52,972 bases of DNA, taken from contig NMRA01000062.1 in assembly GCA_002633005.1 (NCBI GenBank), positions 209,638-262,609 on the forward strand. The letters are read 5' to 3'. The number at the start of each line of letters is the position of its first letter. Positions within the stretch are counted from its first letter, which is position 1. Shown here piece by piece: positions 26,891 to 38,345 of this stretch. The notes below the pieces were generated by a model. It ran no database searches. It was not told the origin of the DNA and worked only from the letters and a program-made list of their open reading frames with translations. The stretch comes from Phoronis australis. Lineage: Eukaryota; Phoronida; Phoronidae. A program made the translations under genes and the position numbers.

Positions 26891-27010
26891 TTAATTGAAC
26901 TGGGTTTGTTGTTGTTATTATTGTTATTATTATTTGACATGAAGTGTTGATGATGGGTATGATGTGATAACTGCTTCAAAATGAGGTCAAATGTACTTTC
27001 GTATGAACTG

Positions 27011-27076
27011 TGTCGTGCATTGTCACTAAGTGTTCGCTTGTATTACAAGTGACTTTGCGTTCCATGTACTGGCGGC
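27011..27076. repeat. 66-base direct repeat, right copy
   Basis: Identical to 25898-25963. It lies 80 bases past the stop codon of paralogue B, in its likely 3' untranslated region. Confidence 0.9.
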
Positions 27077-27156
27077 GAATACAGATGAACTGTTGGCTGC
27101 AATCTGTCCTGATCGACAGGAAACAATCTCTTAAAGCAGGAGATAAGAATTCTGTT

Positions 27157-30100
27157 TTAGGCATGGATGGAAACTGCGCTTTTATTGCGATTGATCAAGT
27201 AATCCACAAGTGCCATAATTAGGCAGATCACAATGACTGAAGCAAAGGACACGCCGGTGCCAATCCAGAATGTGAAGTCGTCTCCATTCGTCAGATACTC
27301 AGACGCAATCACACCCGCTTTCAACTTGCTCATTTTTCGTTTTCCAGCAGTCATAAGATGGCGCAACCTGTCAAACGTTTTAAGCGACATCTTGTTCGCC
27401 GCGTCCGAGAAACAGTGCAGAAGACTTTGATCCACACCCTGTCAATATGTAAAGTGTAAATGACTTGTAAGTACATAGTGGTGATAGTGACGACACAACA
27501 ACAACAGAATTAATAATGTGAAGCATGAAACAGGGGCGGATCCAAGATTTTGAGTTGGGGGGGCAGGGCACAGGAATAACCAGAATTTCTCTACACGCGC
27601 GCGCCCAGCCTAAAATGTAGGGATGCAGGGTCTCGAACTTTTGGGTTTGCGTACCTTATTACTAAAAAAAAGTAAGCGGGCTTTGTTCATTCGTTGTGCA
27701 TTCGCCCCCCGAGCCCCCTGTGTGCGCGATGGGTGCCAAATGGTACCTGGGAGAATTTTAGGGGGGCCATGGCTCCCTTGGACCCCTTTAAATCCACCAC
27801 TGTGTACCGAGTGTTAGTCAAGGGAGAAATCAACGATTTATTGGACTTCAAAACCCCATTTCCCCGGACTTCAAAACCAGATGAATGGACTGCAAAACCC
27901 AGTGGCCGGTGTTCTAACTTGGTGGTCGGACTTCAAAACACGATGCCCGGTACCTCAAAACCAGATGGCGGCACCCCAAAAATGGTTGGCAGGACCTAAA
28001 ACGTGTTGGCTGGTGCTCAAACACAATGGTCGAACAAATCACCGGCCAACTGGTTATAGCACCGGTCATTGTGTTTTGGGACCAGCCGACTAGTTTTTTG
28101 GGGTGAGGCCATCTGGTTTTGAGGAACCGGACATCGTGTTTTGAAGTCCGACCACCAAGTTAGAACACCGGCCATCGCGTTTTGAAGTCCGGATAACACA
28201 TTTGATCACCGGCCATTTGGTTTTGCAGTCCATCCGACTGGATTTGAAGTCCGGGCAAGTGGTTTTGAAGTCCAACCAATTGTTGATTGCCCTCTTGTTA
28301 ATGTAGACTTATAGTCTTAATGCTCAGAATGCCCCCTTGTGGTGGCAAATCCTAGCCTGAATGTGAGCACTATTTTACCAACCTTCAACGTTTTATAAAG
28401 TGCACGAACTGTGGATAAGAAACGAAATTTCAAACAAACCGTGACAAGAATTCCATGATTGACTGGAAGGTTTGATTTCCAGGCGACTTCCATGTCTTCC
28501 AGAAACTCCCCTTTTCGTAGAGACGTCTTGTCATTTTCATCCAAATTATGTTTATAGACGGCTGCGTACTGGTCAAGCAGTATGCCGTCAAGAGGGCGAT
28601 TTTCGTCGAGCAACCTACGCTTCAAACATCCCCTGTTTTCACACACTGAAACGGAGCGCAGATTACTGGGTAAAATGCGACGACCACAAGATGGCAATAA
28701 CGATCCTGTTAAAACTGCATTTCCTTCTACAAAGAAATGCGAAAACCAAAATCATAACTAAATCGCCCCAGTAACCCAATAAACTCGGTCTCATTATGCT
28801 TTTCACATCCTCCCCTTACAAAAATTTGGCAGCCTTGACCCAGTCGCAAGAATTTTTTTCTCAACGCCAAACAATTGACGTAACCGATGCTATCACAGGA
28901 ATAACCTATGATGGACTTAATTCGGAAATTTTTAAGTAAGTGAAAAGGACGTGACACTTAAACTTTAATGAGCAACAAACTCAACCTCTTCCACAAAATG
29001 TCAAATTAGAGGTGATATATTGACTTGTAAAGAACAAAAATTTGTCTTGCGTTTCATCACTGCTTGAAACCTGGCTCTACAAGTGAAGGTCAATTTTATA
29101 GCAGTAAGTCGAATAAACCGTAAAGTAGTTTCCTTGAAGGATCGCCGGTTTATATCCTTTTTAAGTGTAATGAGACGGATAATGATGATCATGACGGTGA
29201 CGACGATGGGACGGTGACAACAAAGATGAAGAGGACGGTGATCATGGTGACGGTGACGATGATGATGAAGAGGACGGTGATGATGATGAGCAGAACTCGA
29301 AGACAACCTTCGTGGAAGATGTATGTGTATTCCGTGTTAACCATGCGGAGACTGGTTCTGTTGGAGTGGTACGGGGTGGTACGGAAAGAAGTGCGGTTGA
29401 GCGAGCTGTCATGGCTGCTGTAATATCGTTAACGTCCGGTAGGACACTATAAAAATATCCAAATTTGGCAGACTTCGGAACATCATATATCAGAGATGGC
29501 TGATCAGATTCATATGAAACGTTCACATACTATGTTTGATGCAATGTTCTGAAAACGCTGTTGTGAACTGTTTTTGAAATGTTTCGCTTGCATGAGGGGC
29601 TATCACAAAGATTCATGATTTTCAGGCAAATTATTTAAAGTTGTGTAAAAAGAAAACGAAGTTCGAAAACTGCAACAATATTTTTGATATCTCATCTTGA
29701 ACACTCACATCAAATAAAATTCGATCATTTTACTGATACCTTTGCTTTGCTATCCATGTACTTTTCTTGCTGGATTTTACTAAAAAGACACGGTCACGTG
29801 AGCCAATTGATAACAGATTGGTAAAAAGTCAAAAATCAACTTATACAGGCCTTTTTCTTTCATATTTTCTACATATTTTACTAAATGCACAGAGATGTCG
29901 ACAAGGTTCTATGTAATCTTAAAACTGCCTGTCGCCCTGATAAGTCGGCTAAAAAAGAAATTAAATTAGACCTTTTGCTCATACAAAATTGGTCTCATAA
30001 CATTCTTTACCGTGTTAAGAATCTAGTTCCGTTGCTAACAAGAACATCTAAACCACCTGCCACTCACAAAAATGCTTTGGGATTTATTGAGGTTGGTCAA

Positions 30101-33100
30101 CCCTAAAATTGGGAATTCGAAAATGACGCGTGTACATATTACCTATTGCTGACTCATTAGGCAACAATTCAAGATCGAATGAGAGTCGTTTCTAGACCAC
30201 AAAGCACTCAATTCTAATAAGAATTCAACATTGGCAGCTGAACAACGGCAAAAAAGTAAGTGTTGTAAATGTTTTACAAACAACGTCATCAAGTTTTAGA
30301 AATTCACGCTGCTAAGTTTTAAAGTCCTTGTTGCAAACTGCCCATGTGGTTCTAGTATCCGAAAATACTTACTACATAAAATCTTATTTTCGACACCCTT
30401 TCTTTACATTCTTTTCGCCTTTCTTGACAAAAGCGATTTTTCAACCGTATTTGACCCTTTTCTCTGAGCGTATGATTACCGGTTGTCATCGGTTATTTCC
30501 GTACCCACATTTCCGGCTCATCAGTTCAGGAACTTGTCCTGAACGCCGCCATTTTTTCCTTGTAACTGAATGTGCTATGGCTTNNNNNNNNNNNNNNNNN
30601 NNNNNNNNNNNNNNNNNNNNNNNNNNNNNNNNNNNNNNNNNNNNNNNNNNNNNNNNNNNNNNNNNNNNNNNNNNNNNNNNNNNNNNNNNNNNNNNNNNNN
30701 NNNNNNNNNNNNNNNNNNNNNNNNNNNNNNNNNNNNNNNNNNNNNNNNNNNNNNNNNNNNNNNNNNNNNNNNNNNNNNNNNNNNNNNNNNNNNNNNNNNN
30801 NNNNNNNNNNNNNNNNNNNNNNNNNNNNNNNNNNNNNNNNNNNNNNNNNNNNNNNNNNNNNNNNNNNNNNNNNNNNNNNNNNNNNNNNNNNNNNNNNNNN
30901 NNNNNNNNNNNNNNNNNNNNNNNNNNNNNNNNNNNNNNNNNNNNNNNNNNNNNNNNNNNNNNNNNNNNNNNNNNNNNNNNNNNNNNNNNNNNNNNNNNNN
31001 NNNNNNNNNNNNNNNNNNNNNNNNNNNNNNNNNNNNNATGAATTGTACTTCCGGGTTCGCGGCAAGTTCAAAATGGCGGTGTTTCTTCGGGTGCGAATCG
31101 TGAGTGGCGCGTTCATTTAAACTGTTTTCAAGTACGGATCGTGTATTAGTTATGGGGTAGGTACTTCTTGGATCCTTATAACATCTTCTAACCATGTAAT
31201 AAGGGTTAACAACGCGTGAGACCAGGTCTTTAAAATATGATGTTACTTACGAAAGATGTCAGCGCTGTCCCCCAGAGCTATTACGTAATCATAGGTTCCG
31301 TTTATGACTCCCACCTGTAAAAACAACAATGTTCAAGGTGTTCCATGGAAATTGAAATGCCGTGTAAAACAGATATCCCGGAGTCGAAAACAGACTCCCA
31401 GACCAAAACATCATCCCTAGTGCTGTAAAATGCTTTGTGTTCATACCACACGTATCAATTTCACTTTTTGGTGAAAAATAAATCTTGTTTTTTTAAGTTG
31501 TGGTTCTGATATGTTGTTTTACTGCATGATAGTTTTAGACAACTGACCAATTGGCGTTCTACCGCTATTCTACTACAAAAGTTACGCGATCTTTTGCGTC
31601 GGCATTCGGCGCCATGAAATATTACGCCACCTATTGGCCAGTTCCTTTTTCGCAAATTCTTCAATCAACTGTTCCTTCTTCCATGAGGTTGCGTACTTGT
31701 CACAACAAATTATCGGAATAGGTTCCGTTTCGTTACAAGTTTTTAGTGTTTTAATTCCTGCAAACCGAATTTCAGAACAAATTTTGCAGCAGTGATCCGC
31801 CAAAAAGAGTGAATGCGTTGAGTTCAGAAATTCCAATTCCAAATTCCCGGCGTTTTAATGATCGATGAGGAGCTGAAACACACTTTTTTGAAAATGGTGA
31901 CGGTGTAGGTCTTTTGCGTGAAAAATTCTCGCGGTCCATTTCAAAACCCGGAAAATGATTGTGCCTAAAACAATGTACTGGCTAAAAGTAAATCGACGAA
32001 CCCTAAAATGCAGCCAATTGTAAATATATTTAAAGGAATTAACCATCAACGGCACTCGAAAGTCGAAATAATATTTATGTTTTTTATTTTTGAAATATTC
32101 TTGGTGAATCTATTGAATAATCTGAAATTAACTAAACATTCACCGAGATAACAGCATGTGGTGAGTATATGCTGTGTTGAAATTCGCGCACAGACAAGTT
32201 GCGCCATAGATTATAGAAAATTTGGAACCGCCTAAAGAGCCATAAGCTTGCCCAATTAAGTTAAAAATGCACCATTCTTGCTCGTCTCAGAAACACTTTT
32301 TTTGAAAAAGCGGACAACTAAAAACACAGCATCAATTTTCGAAAAAACATAACCAACTTTGCTTTTTTATTTATGAATGTTACACCTCGGTTGAAGTTTG
32401 ACCTTTATGTTAGCTCACCCCAGACGATCGAACCAGGACAGCATTCTATAGACTTAAACCACTCGCGAGAAAGGCTGGCGTGATCACGTGCTTTGCTTGG
32501 AATGCATGAAGATGTCACACGAAGTCTTCCGCGATTTTGCGTTTTTGCATGTTTCTTGTGTTCACAGAAGCAGGTCTCACCGCTAGTGGACACGCAGGGA
32601 ACCAGCGAGGGAAGCAAGTCAGTTCAGCACAGCATACTGTGCGATCACGAAATGAGTGCGAGTTCGTAAGAAACCTTTCCCTTTATTTTCATTATGTTAG
32701 AACACAAAAAGAATTTCAACAGTCAAGAGAAAAAGAAACATCACGCAAGTTATTGCCTTGTATGTATTTGCGTATTTCTCTGGCAATTATTAAAAAAGTG
32801 AAGTTCAATGCCATTCCATTACGGCAGCCATTTTGTTTGTGCACAATCAAAAACATTTTGCGAATTCCATACTTAATTCTGGTTATTTTGAGAACATTTG
32901 GTTAGTCGTTGAAGAGATTATCTAGGAAAAAATTTAAACTAGATCGGTTTGCAGAAAAATTTCGTATCGTAAAGGTCAAATTAATACGCTATTCATACTG
33001 AGCGCTGTTGTCGATATTGACAAGCAGTGTTGGCCTTTAGACTTGTAGTAGACTAATTCAACCATTGTTTGACGGTTGAGCTGTCTATAATTTATTCTAT

Positions 33101-36100
33101 TGTTGTTCATACTATTCAATAATTGTGTTAGCCAACCTTTTTGAATATTATATTATCCACTTCGTTCTTCTTCGTCGTTAACGCCGCAGATATTACACTG
33201 ATGAAGACACTCATCAGACACACACCGAACAGTATCCATAGTATTCCAAATAAACGCGCCAGAAACGAAGTGGGAGTCTTGTCACCGTATCTGAAAATGA
33301 AACGTTCATATCTGTAGTAATGGGTGAGCAGCTGAAAATGAAACGTTCATATCTGTAGTAATGGGTGAGCAGCGAACACATTCATGAAGTTAGATAATCG
33401 CAAGGGTAAACTTCGGAATAGAAATACACGTACATTAAAATGACGAAAAGGAAGGAAGTTGTAGAGGTCATTTGCGCATGCTTATACGAGCGCACTTGGA
33501 TTTTAAGTGAAACAGGAACGTGTTCCATATGGCGTGACCAAATCATTCGTTGTTTCACCTAAATGGGAAATTTGACGCAATTAAGCTAAAGCGGCATTAA
33601 ACTGGTGACGTCTGTCAAAAATCGTATTTTGATTTAGGCCACTCACTGTTGTAATACTGGCGTGCGTTCAGTAGACGCTAGGACCTACGCTAGGACCTAG
33701 CTAAAACATAGTAAAGTCACGTGTACTCATTAAAAATACACGGCAGTATCTCACGTAAAGTCTTGCTTTTTAGCGAGGTCCTAGCGTTACTGAACGGGAG
33801 GCTGATCTTGTTCCTTGCTCAGTTAAAGGGGATTTCTGGACTGGGAAAAATCAGGCCTCTCGATTTGTCTTTAGATCGCGCTCATAAAATTTGGAGAAAG
33901 AACGGGCTGCACTTCTTTTCACGACCTGAAATCACTTTACAATCTAAGTAAATAACAAGTAGCAAGAGACCACTTTTATATTTTGTATTGCCCATGCCAA
34001 ATGACGTCGTATGTAGCTCGCAAGGTATTGTATAACTTGCGACATCCATGCGACGGGGTTAATCGCGTCGCATGGTTATCGCCTATGGGAAACTATCGTT
34101 GTTTTCCTTTGATGCGTCTTAGTTGGATAATACAGGTCGCTTGGATATCGTACCTTGAGCGCACGCACATCAGTTGGTAACAAAGAAAACCAAAGTGAAC
34201 AATGGATACGCCAACCTACCGATTTCTATGCGACCAGCTTGCGACCTAGTTTCCGATAATGGTCGGATATAACGTGCCCGAATTGTGAGAACCAGTTTTC
34301 ATCACTGAATAACGGGCATTAAACTGGTTCTCAAAATCTGGGCACGTTACATCTGACTGTTGCCTAGATTTCTTCCTCTTCAGCTGTTTTAAACATATAC
34401 CACTGCTAATCCGCTCTGAAAAATCCCCCTATTACGACAGTAGGTGATTTCTGTTGTCACAAAGGACTTTCAGAGAACATTGATTTTTCAAAAAAGCTTC
34501 TGGAAATTATAGGGCTAATTAGCCCATTTTACAAATTCACTTCAATTGTAGGTTATTTCTGAGTGATGAAATTTATGGTATTATGACGAGGAAGTTTTTC
34601 AGTCAAATTTGTTTTTATGCTTCATTAAATAGAAAAACATAATTAAACATTCTACGTGAATTGCTTTCTAAAGAACTCTTGATGACTTACCCCACGGTTG
34701 TCATGGAGACGACAGCCCACCAGACGCCTTCAAAAAATCCTGTTTTGAAGGATTCCGAGAAATGGTCGGCATTTTTGTGACGATCCTGTGAAGAACAAAT
34801 GTATGTTATTGCGCAGTGTATGTGGTTCGCAGAATGAAAGGAAATGCCTTTTTATTTAACTGTGAGTGTTGTTTTATTTTAAACACAGACTACACAATAT
34901 TCACAGGTTCGATATATAGCAATGATTAACGTGCTGGTAATGGAGACCAGCCGCGGTGAACCGTTGAGGCATGCAAATTTAATCCCTATCAACTGTGCCA
35001 TTGGTTTTTACCCGCTGCGGCAGAGGTATGTAGTTACCAGTCACCAGAGTATCAGAGTAAATGAACCATTCAGTGCATCTCTGCAGTCACGTGCCGTACT
35101 CAAATGTCCTGATTCCCTGGTGATTTAATTTGCATTGGTTTATGTATTAAAAATGGCGCATCCAGACCGAGAATGCTATCGAAGATACAGAATCGTCGGT
35201 AGATATTATGAACGTACTACCATTTCACGGTTGACATCACACACTATGTATTTTGGTTCATAGGACACTGCGACAATTATTGAATGCACCGTTTTAGATG
35301 TGCTAAACGTAGGCCAAAATATGGTTCACCAGTTGTCGCCCTTTTATCCTAGGCTGTATCTGCCTGCACTGTGACACTTCTACATATAAATATTTACTGA
35401 TTCGCGTGGAACTCAGAAACCTTGTAGGCGTTTTACACAGGAACGTTACCCTTGGCAGTTGCGATCTCCAGTGAAGCAAAACATTACGCATGTACAGTGG
35501 TGTAGTGGTAAAATTAGAGGTACGTAGGAGTCTAAAGCCTATCATATCACCTTGAGCACTGAACGTAACGTAGGCGCTACGTTCAAATGCCAAAAGGTGG
35601 TTGGCTGCGCCTACGTGCACCTATGCCCCTCTACAGCACTGCGCATGTGCATTTCTGTCTGAAATGGGTCGATTCGCGAAGTCTTCTCGCAGTATTTACC
35701 CACAGTTCTATATTTACAACAATACTCGCCCGTTGCGCCATTTTCGGTTCATGAGACCTCTAAGCAAGCACACTCGAGATTTGGCTGCGGGAACTCATCG
35801 AGTGTCTCAGTGATTGAAATAGCTGAACAAAACTAATCTGCAAACTCTGCATTGTTCGATGTCGATTTTTAGATGTGGGACTGGAAATCTGAGTGAGGGA
35901 CAGGTGTATGGAACTGAGGATGTTATAATTCATTAAGTTTCTTAACTACACAGACAATGTGAAACAATGCAAATTTCAATAAAAACATTTGAATACCAAA
36001 AGTGACCCAGTATGTGCACGGAGTGTGTTCTGACTGAGTACGAGGATGTTCATTCAACTAGGCCTACATAGAGACCGAGCAATGCTTCATTAGATATCTT

Positions 36101-37435
36101 TACACCAGCACAAATATTTTGTAGAAGAATTTTACGGGTGCACGCAATTTTGGATGAGTTTGCAACACTTGAGGAGCTACTTAGGATTTTTCCAGGCTAA
36201 CGCTCTTTGCTAACAAGCTGCCAGGGGGATGCAACGGAAATAAAACCGAGGGAAATAGGAAACAACTTCTTGCGCGCAATTTCAGTGAAATGTAGACGAA
36301 TATAACTGACCAGAACCCAAATGATCGCACCAGCCAAGAGGCTGCCTGACACAATGATTACAAATAAAGGCCAGGCGCCTTTCAGAATCTCCATCAGCTC
36401 GTACTCATTATCTTCCTTTATCAAATAGAACGATCCTGGAAAATAAAGTAAAATAGTCGTTAATCATAAGATTTCCCTAGTCTAATGTCTTGGGGATGGG
36501 AACGACTCCACGACCGTTCGTTGGATGGCTAGATTGCAACTTCGATCCCTTTAACTCCACCGGACCAGAAAACACGAAACCTGTTGTATAAATTCTACAC
36601 CGGCGTCCCCATTTTGAGCTTAGAATTTTGTGGATGCGTGATAATCATAGGTGTCGCCCACACACAATAGGCCTTTTGAAACTGACATGCAAGGTCAGAG
36701 AAAGCACTTTTTGTGAGCCCAAATGGATTATGTAACTAAAAAACAGCTCAACAAAGGGTTTACGGTTGAGAACATATTTTTATTGCCTCTTGATTATGAG
36801 TAACCCACCCCGGAATGCTAAACTCCACGCACGCACCAAAAATACTACATACTAGGTAACCAAACTCCATATCCTGGGACGAAGCTCCAGTCCGAGACAG
36901 TGCCTTGTTCGAGAACACAAGGACATGATTGCAGCAACCAAGTATTGGATCCGCCACCTTGTGGTTGAGAGCATCACACTCATACAAGCTCTAATGATAT
37001 ACAGATGTAACCGGCCGGCTTATCTTCGACTCAACACAGGTTTATAATAATTAGTTACTTACCTGGAGAAAGAAGCCCCGGTAAAATGGTTTGTCCGGAA
37101 GTTGGCTCTCTGATCTGACGATCGAAAACACTTATACTGTAGGGAAATTTAAACGTATCATCATCATCATCACTGGCAACCATGTCGAACATGTTGGCCC
37201 ATCGTCTGCTAAACTTCACGTGCGTTTTGTTCGTACAGCAGCTCGATACCACGTCTTTCACCAAGCTGTGCAAAAGACTGGTGTTTTCGTGTCTACATGC
37301 GTATGGCGCGAACATCCACCACGATGCTTTAAAAACTCTCGGGCAGTCGAACGGTGGTTTTTTGTTCGCGTGTGTCCCGTCTCCATCACACAGGAGAACA
37401 GACGACATGATGGTCGCTGCCGTCAAAAGATGCAT
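27157..37435 (-). CDS. paralogue B: glutamate-receptor-like channel with potassium filter
   Basis: Seven exons on the minus strand: 37435-37063, 36435-36311, 34785-34691, 33290-33137, 31314-31251, 28645-28440, 27438-27157; phases 1,0,2,0,1,0; 432 residues. A weak signal peptide leads into S1, with CPRVFKASWWMFAPYA, sequons NTS and NKT, a CC pair, RRWANMFDM, a run of five Asp, and DTFKFPYSISVFDRQ. M1 spans 145-166 (AWPLFVIIVSGSLLAGAIIW). The filter TTVGYGDK is at 195-202 after GVWWAVVSM; the second pore helix is 207-235. S2 carries GTYDYVIALGDSADI, PLDGILLDQYAAVY and VAWKSNLPVNHGILV. M4 is at 396-421 after YLTNGDDFTFWIGTG. Donors of introns 2, 4 and 6 are weak (GTCAGT, GTTGGC, GTTTGT). A gap at 30584-31037 lies in intron 5; no exon is missing if A and C are the guide. 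Probable potassium-selective receptor channel at the cell surface. Confidence 0.88.
27537..27800. repeat. GGGGCGGATCC-type element, copy 1
   Basis: Starts GGGGCGGATCCAAGATTTTG then AGTTGGGGGGGCAG. Later GAGAATTTTAGGGGGGCCAT is followed by GGCTCCCTTGG and an end near AAATCCACCACTG. A shorter copy is at 44757-44905. It lies in intron 6 of paralogue B, abutting the foldback element. Confidence 0.7.
27819..28297. repeat. foldback element built of short repeats
   Basis: The ends CAAGGGAGAAATCAAC and GTTGATTGCCCTCTTG are inverted. Each arm (~235 bases) is a chain of degenerate ~20-24-base units of the form GGACTTCAAAACCAGATGG, pointing inward on the left and outward on the right. The two arms pair along most of their length. 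It fills much of intron 6 of paralogue B and starts 143 bases past exon 6. Confidence 0.85.
29171..29290. repeat. GAT/GAC-rich microsatellite
   Basis: Interrupted runs of GATGAT, GACGGTGA and GATGAAGAGGACGG in intron 5 of paralogue B. Confidence 0.7.
30584..31037. other. assembly gap (454 N)
   Basis: All bases are N. The gap lies in intron 5 of paralogue B. Its two flanks carry inverted AACGCCGCCATTTTT and AAAATGGCGGTGTTTC, so the missing part may be an inverted repeat. Confidence 1.
32575..32640. repeat. single end of the 12776-13362 element
   Basis: CACGCAGGGAACCAGCGAG followed by AAGTCAGTTCAG matches the right end of the element at 12776-13362. No opposite end was found nearby with confidence. 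Confidence 0.5.
33291..33372. repeat. 41-base tandem duplication over a splice acceptor
   Basis: Two identical 41-base copies, 33291-33331 and 33332-33372, starting CTGAAAATGAAACGTTCATA. On the minus strand the first two bases of the left copy are the AG acceptor of paralogue B exon 4. Confidence 0.95.
34270..34350. repeat. hairpin MITE, copy 2
   Basis: The arms TAACGTGCCC...GTGAGAACCAGTTT and AAACTGGTTCTC...GGGCACGTTA are inverted around a loop holding AATAACGGGCATT. The inner arms match 10151-10269. Confidence 0.75.
35545..35642. repeat. dispersed repeat, copy 2 (partner 15283-15369)
   Basis: TATCACCTTGAGCACTGAAC, then CAAATGCCAAAAGGTGGTTG and CTACAGCACTGC, as in copy 1, in the same orientation. 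It lies in intron 2 of paralogue B. Confidence 0.7.
36770..37005 (-). repeat. probable tRNA-headed SINE
   Basis: On the minus strand, a B-box-like GGTGGCGGATCCAATACTTGG is followed by TCGAACAAGGCACTGTCTCG and GGTTACCTAGTATGTAG. The latter two resemble the conserved core of many metazoan SINEs (a GGGCAAGGCACTT... GGTACCTGGTA-like pattern). The tail ends GAGGCAATAAAAA. Family assignment is not certain. Confidence 0.5.
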
Positions 37436-38219
37436 TCCACAACGGTAAGTTGTTATAGGTCAATAAAATGTTTGTATCAAAAAGAAAAACATCAAAAAAT
37501 GACGAAGCTCAGTAAGTTACAGTCCGCATACATATCAAACGTCATGCAAGGAGATAAAAATCGATAGAACTACTATTAGTTTACTATTTAAATGCTATTC
37601 GATATTCATCCACGTGATTCAGTGTCGCCGGCGACATCGGGGTCAATTTTGTGGAACAATAAGCGCGCATAATAACGCCTCATCTAACATGTACAACTGG
37701 ATAGATATAGATGGATTAAAACACAACGGTGTCGCATAACTTTAGGATATAATCTCGTTTGGATTTAGATAAACGAAGCTGTATTAGTAATATACCTGGT
37801 CGTGCAATTTGCAAACCCTCGTCCACGTTGCAGGCCAACAGTATGATATGGGGGAGACGTTACAATGATCATGGTACACTTTCGGTTATCACATAGCAAT
37901 TTATAACGCTATGTACAATGCTTTCAGTTCCTAACACCCGTAGTGAAAGCTCTGCACGAGAGATCTAAACATCGTTACAATTCTCTTGACCAAATTCCCC
38001 AACGTTTCATCTGCATAGGACGAACAAGGAATAAACCAACATCTTTCGCCTATTTATCCTCATGACTGGGCCAAAAGAAGAAATTTTTATACAAAACTTT
38101 TCTATAGACTAAGCAACGTTTTTTAATATGGACTCATAAAAAACATCACAACCAGGGGTAGCCTATACGCACGAGCATTGCATCTTACGCTCGAACCACC
38201 TAAGAACGTATGAATCATG

Positions 38220-38345
38220 CATACTAACACAAAAATCACGCGCATACAAACAATAATCATGCGCACGAATCACAAAAATCATACACACAAACACAAAATC
38301 ATACATACGAGCATGGAATCACACGCACGAATATTTTATTGTGCG
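38220..38345. repeat. degenerate minisatellite
   Basis: Loose ~20-28-base units such as AAAATCACGCGCATACAAAC and AAAATCATACATACGAGCAT, all variants of AATCAnnCnCACnAA. The last part turns into its reverse complement (GTGCGTATGGTTTGCG). Confidence 0.6.

Noticed and set aside
27694-28275. Several open frames with repeated FKT and GLQNT words, and a CRISPR-like spacing of repeats
   Set aside because: They are frames through the foldback element. The units are degenerate and inverted about the centre, unlike a CRISPR array, and the DNA is animal.
30328-31195. Long frames across the gap
   Set aside because: They are open only because N was read as X.
31582-31842. 86-codon cysteine-containing minus frame in intron 4 of B
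   Set aside because: No splice signals at sensible ends, no counterpart in A or C, no recognised domain; likely chance.
33137-34785. Pore exons taken alone as a voltage-gated or inward-rectifier potassium channel
   Set aside because: No voltage sensor and no Kir-type cytoplasmic domain. Flanking exons supply signal peptide, S1, S2 and M4 in the glutamate receptor order, with matching phases in three genes.
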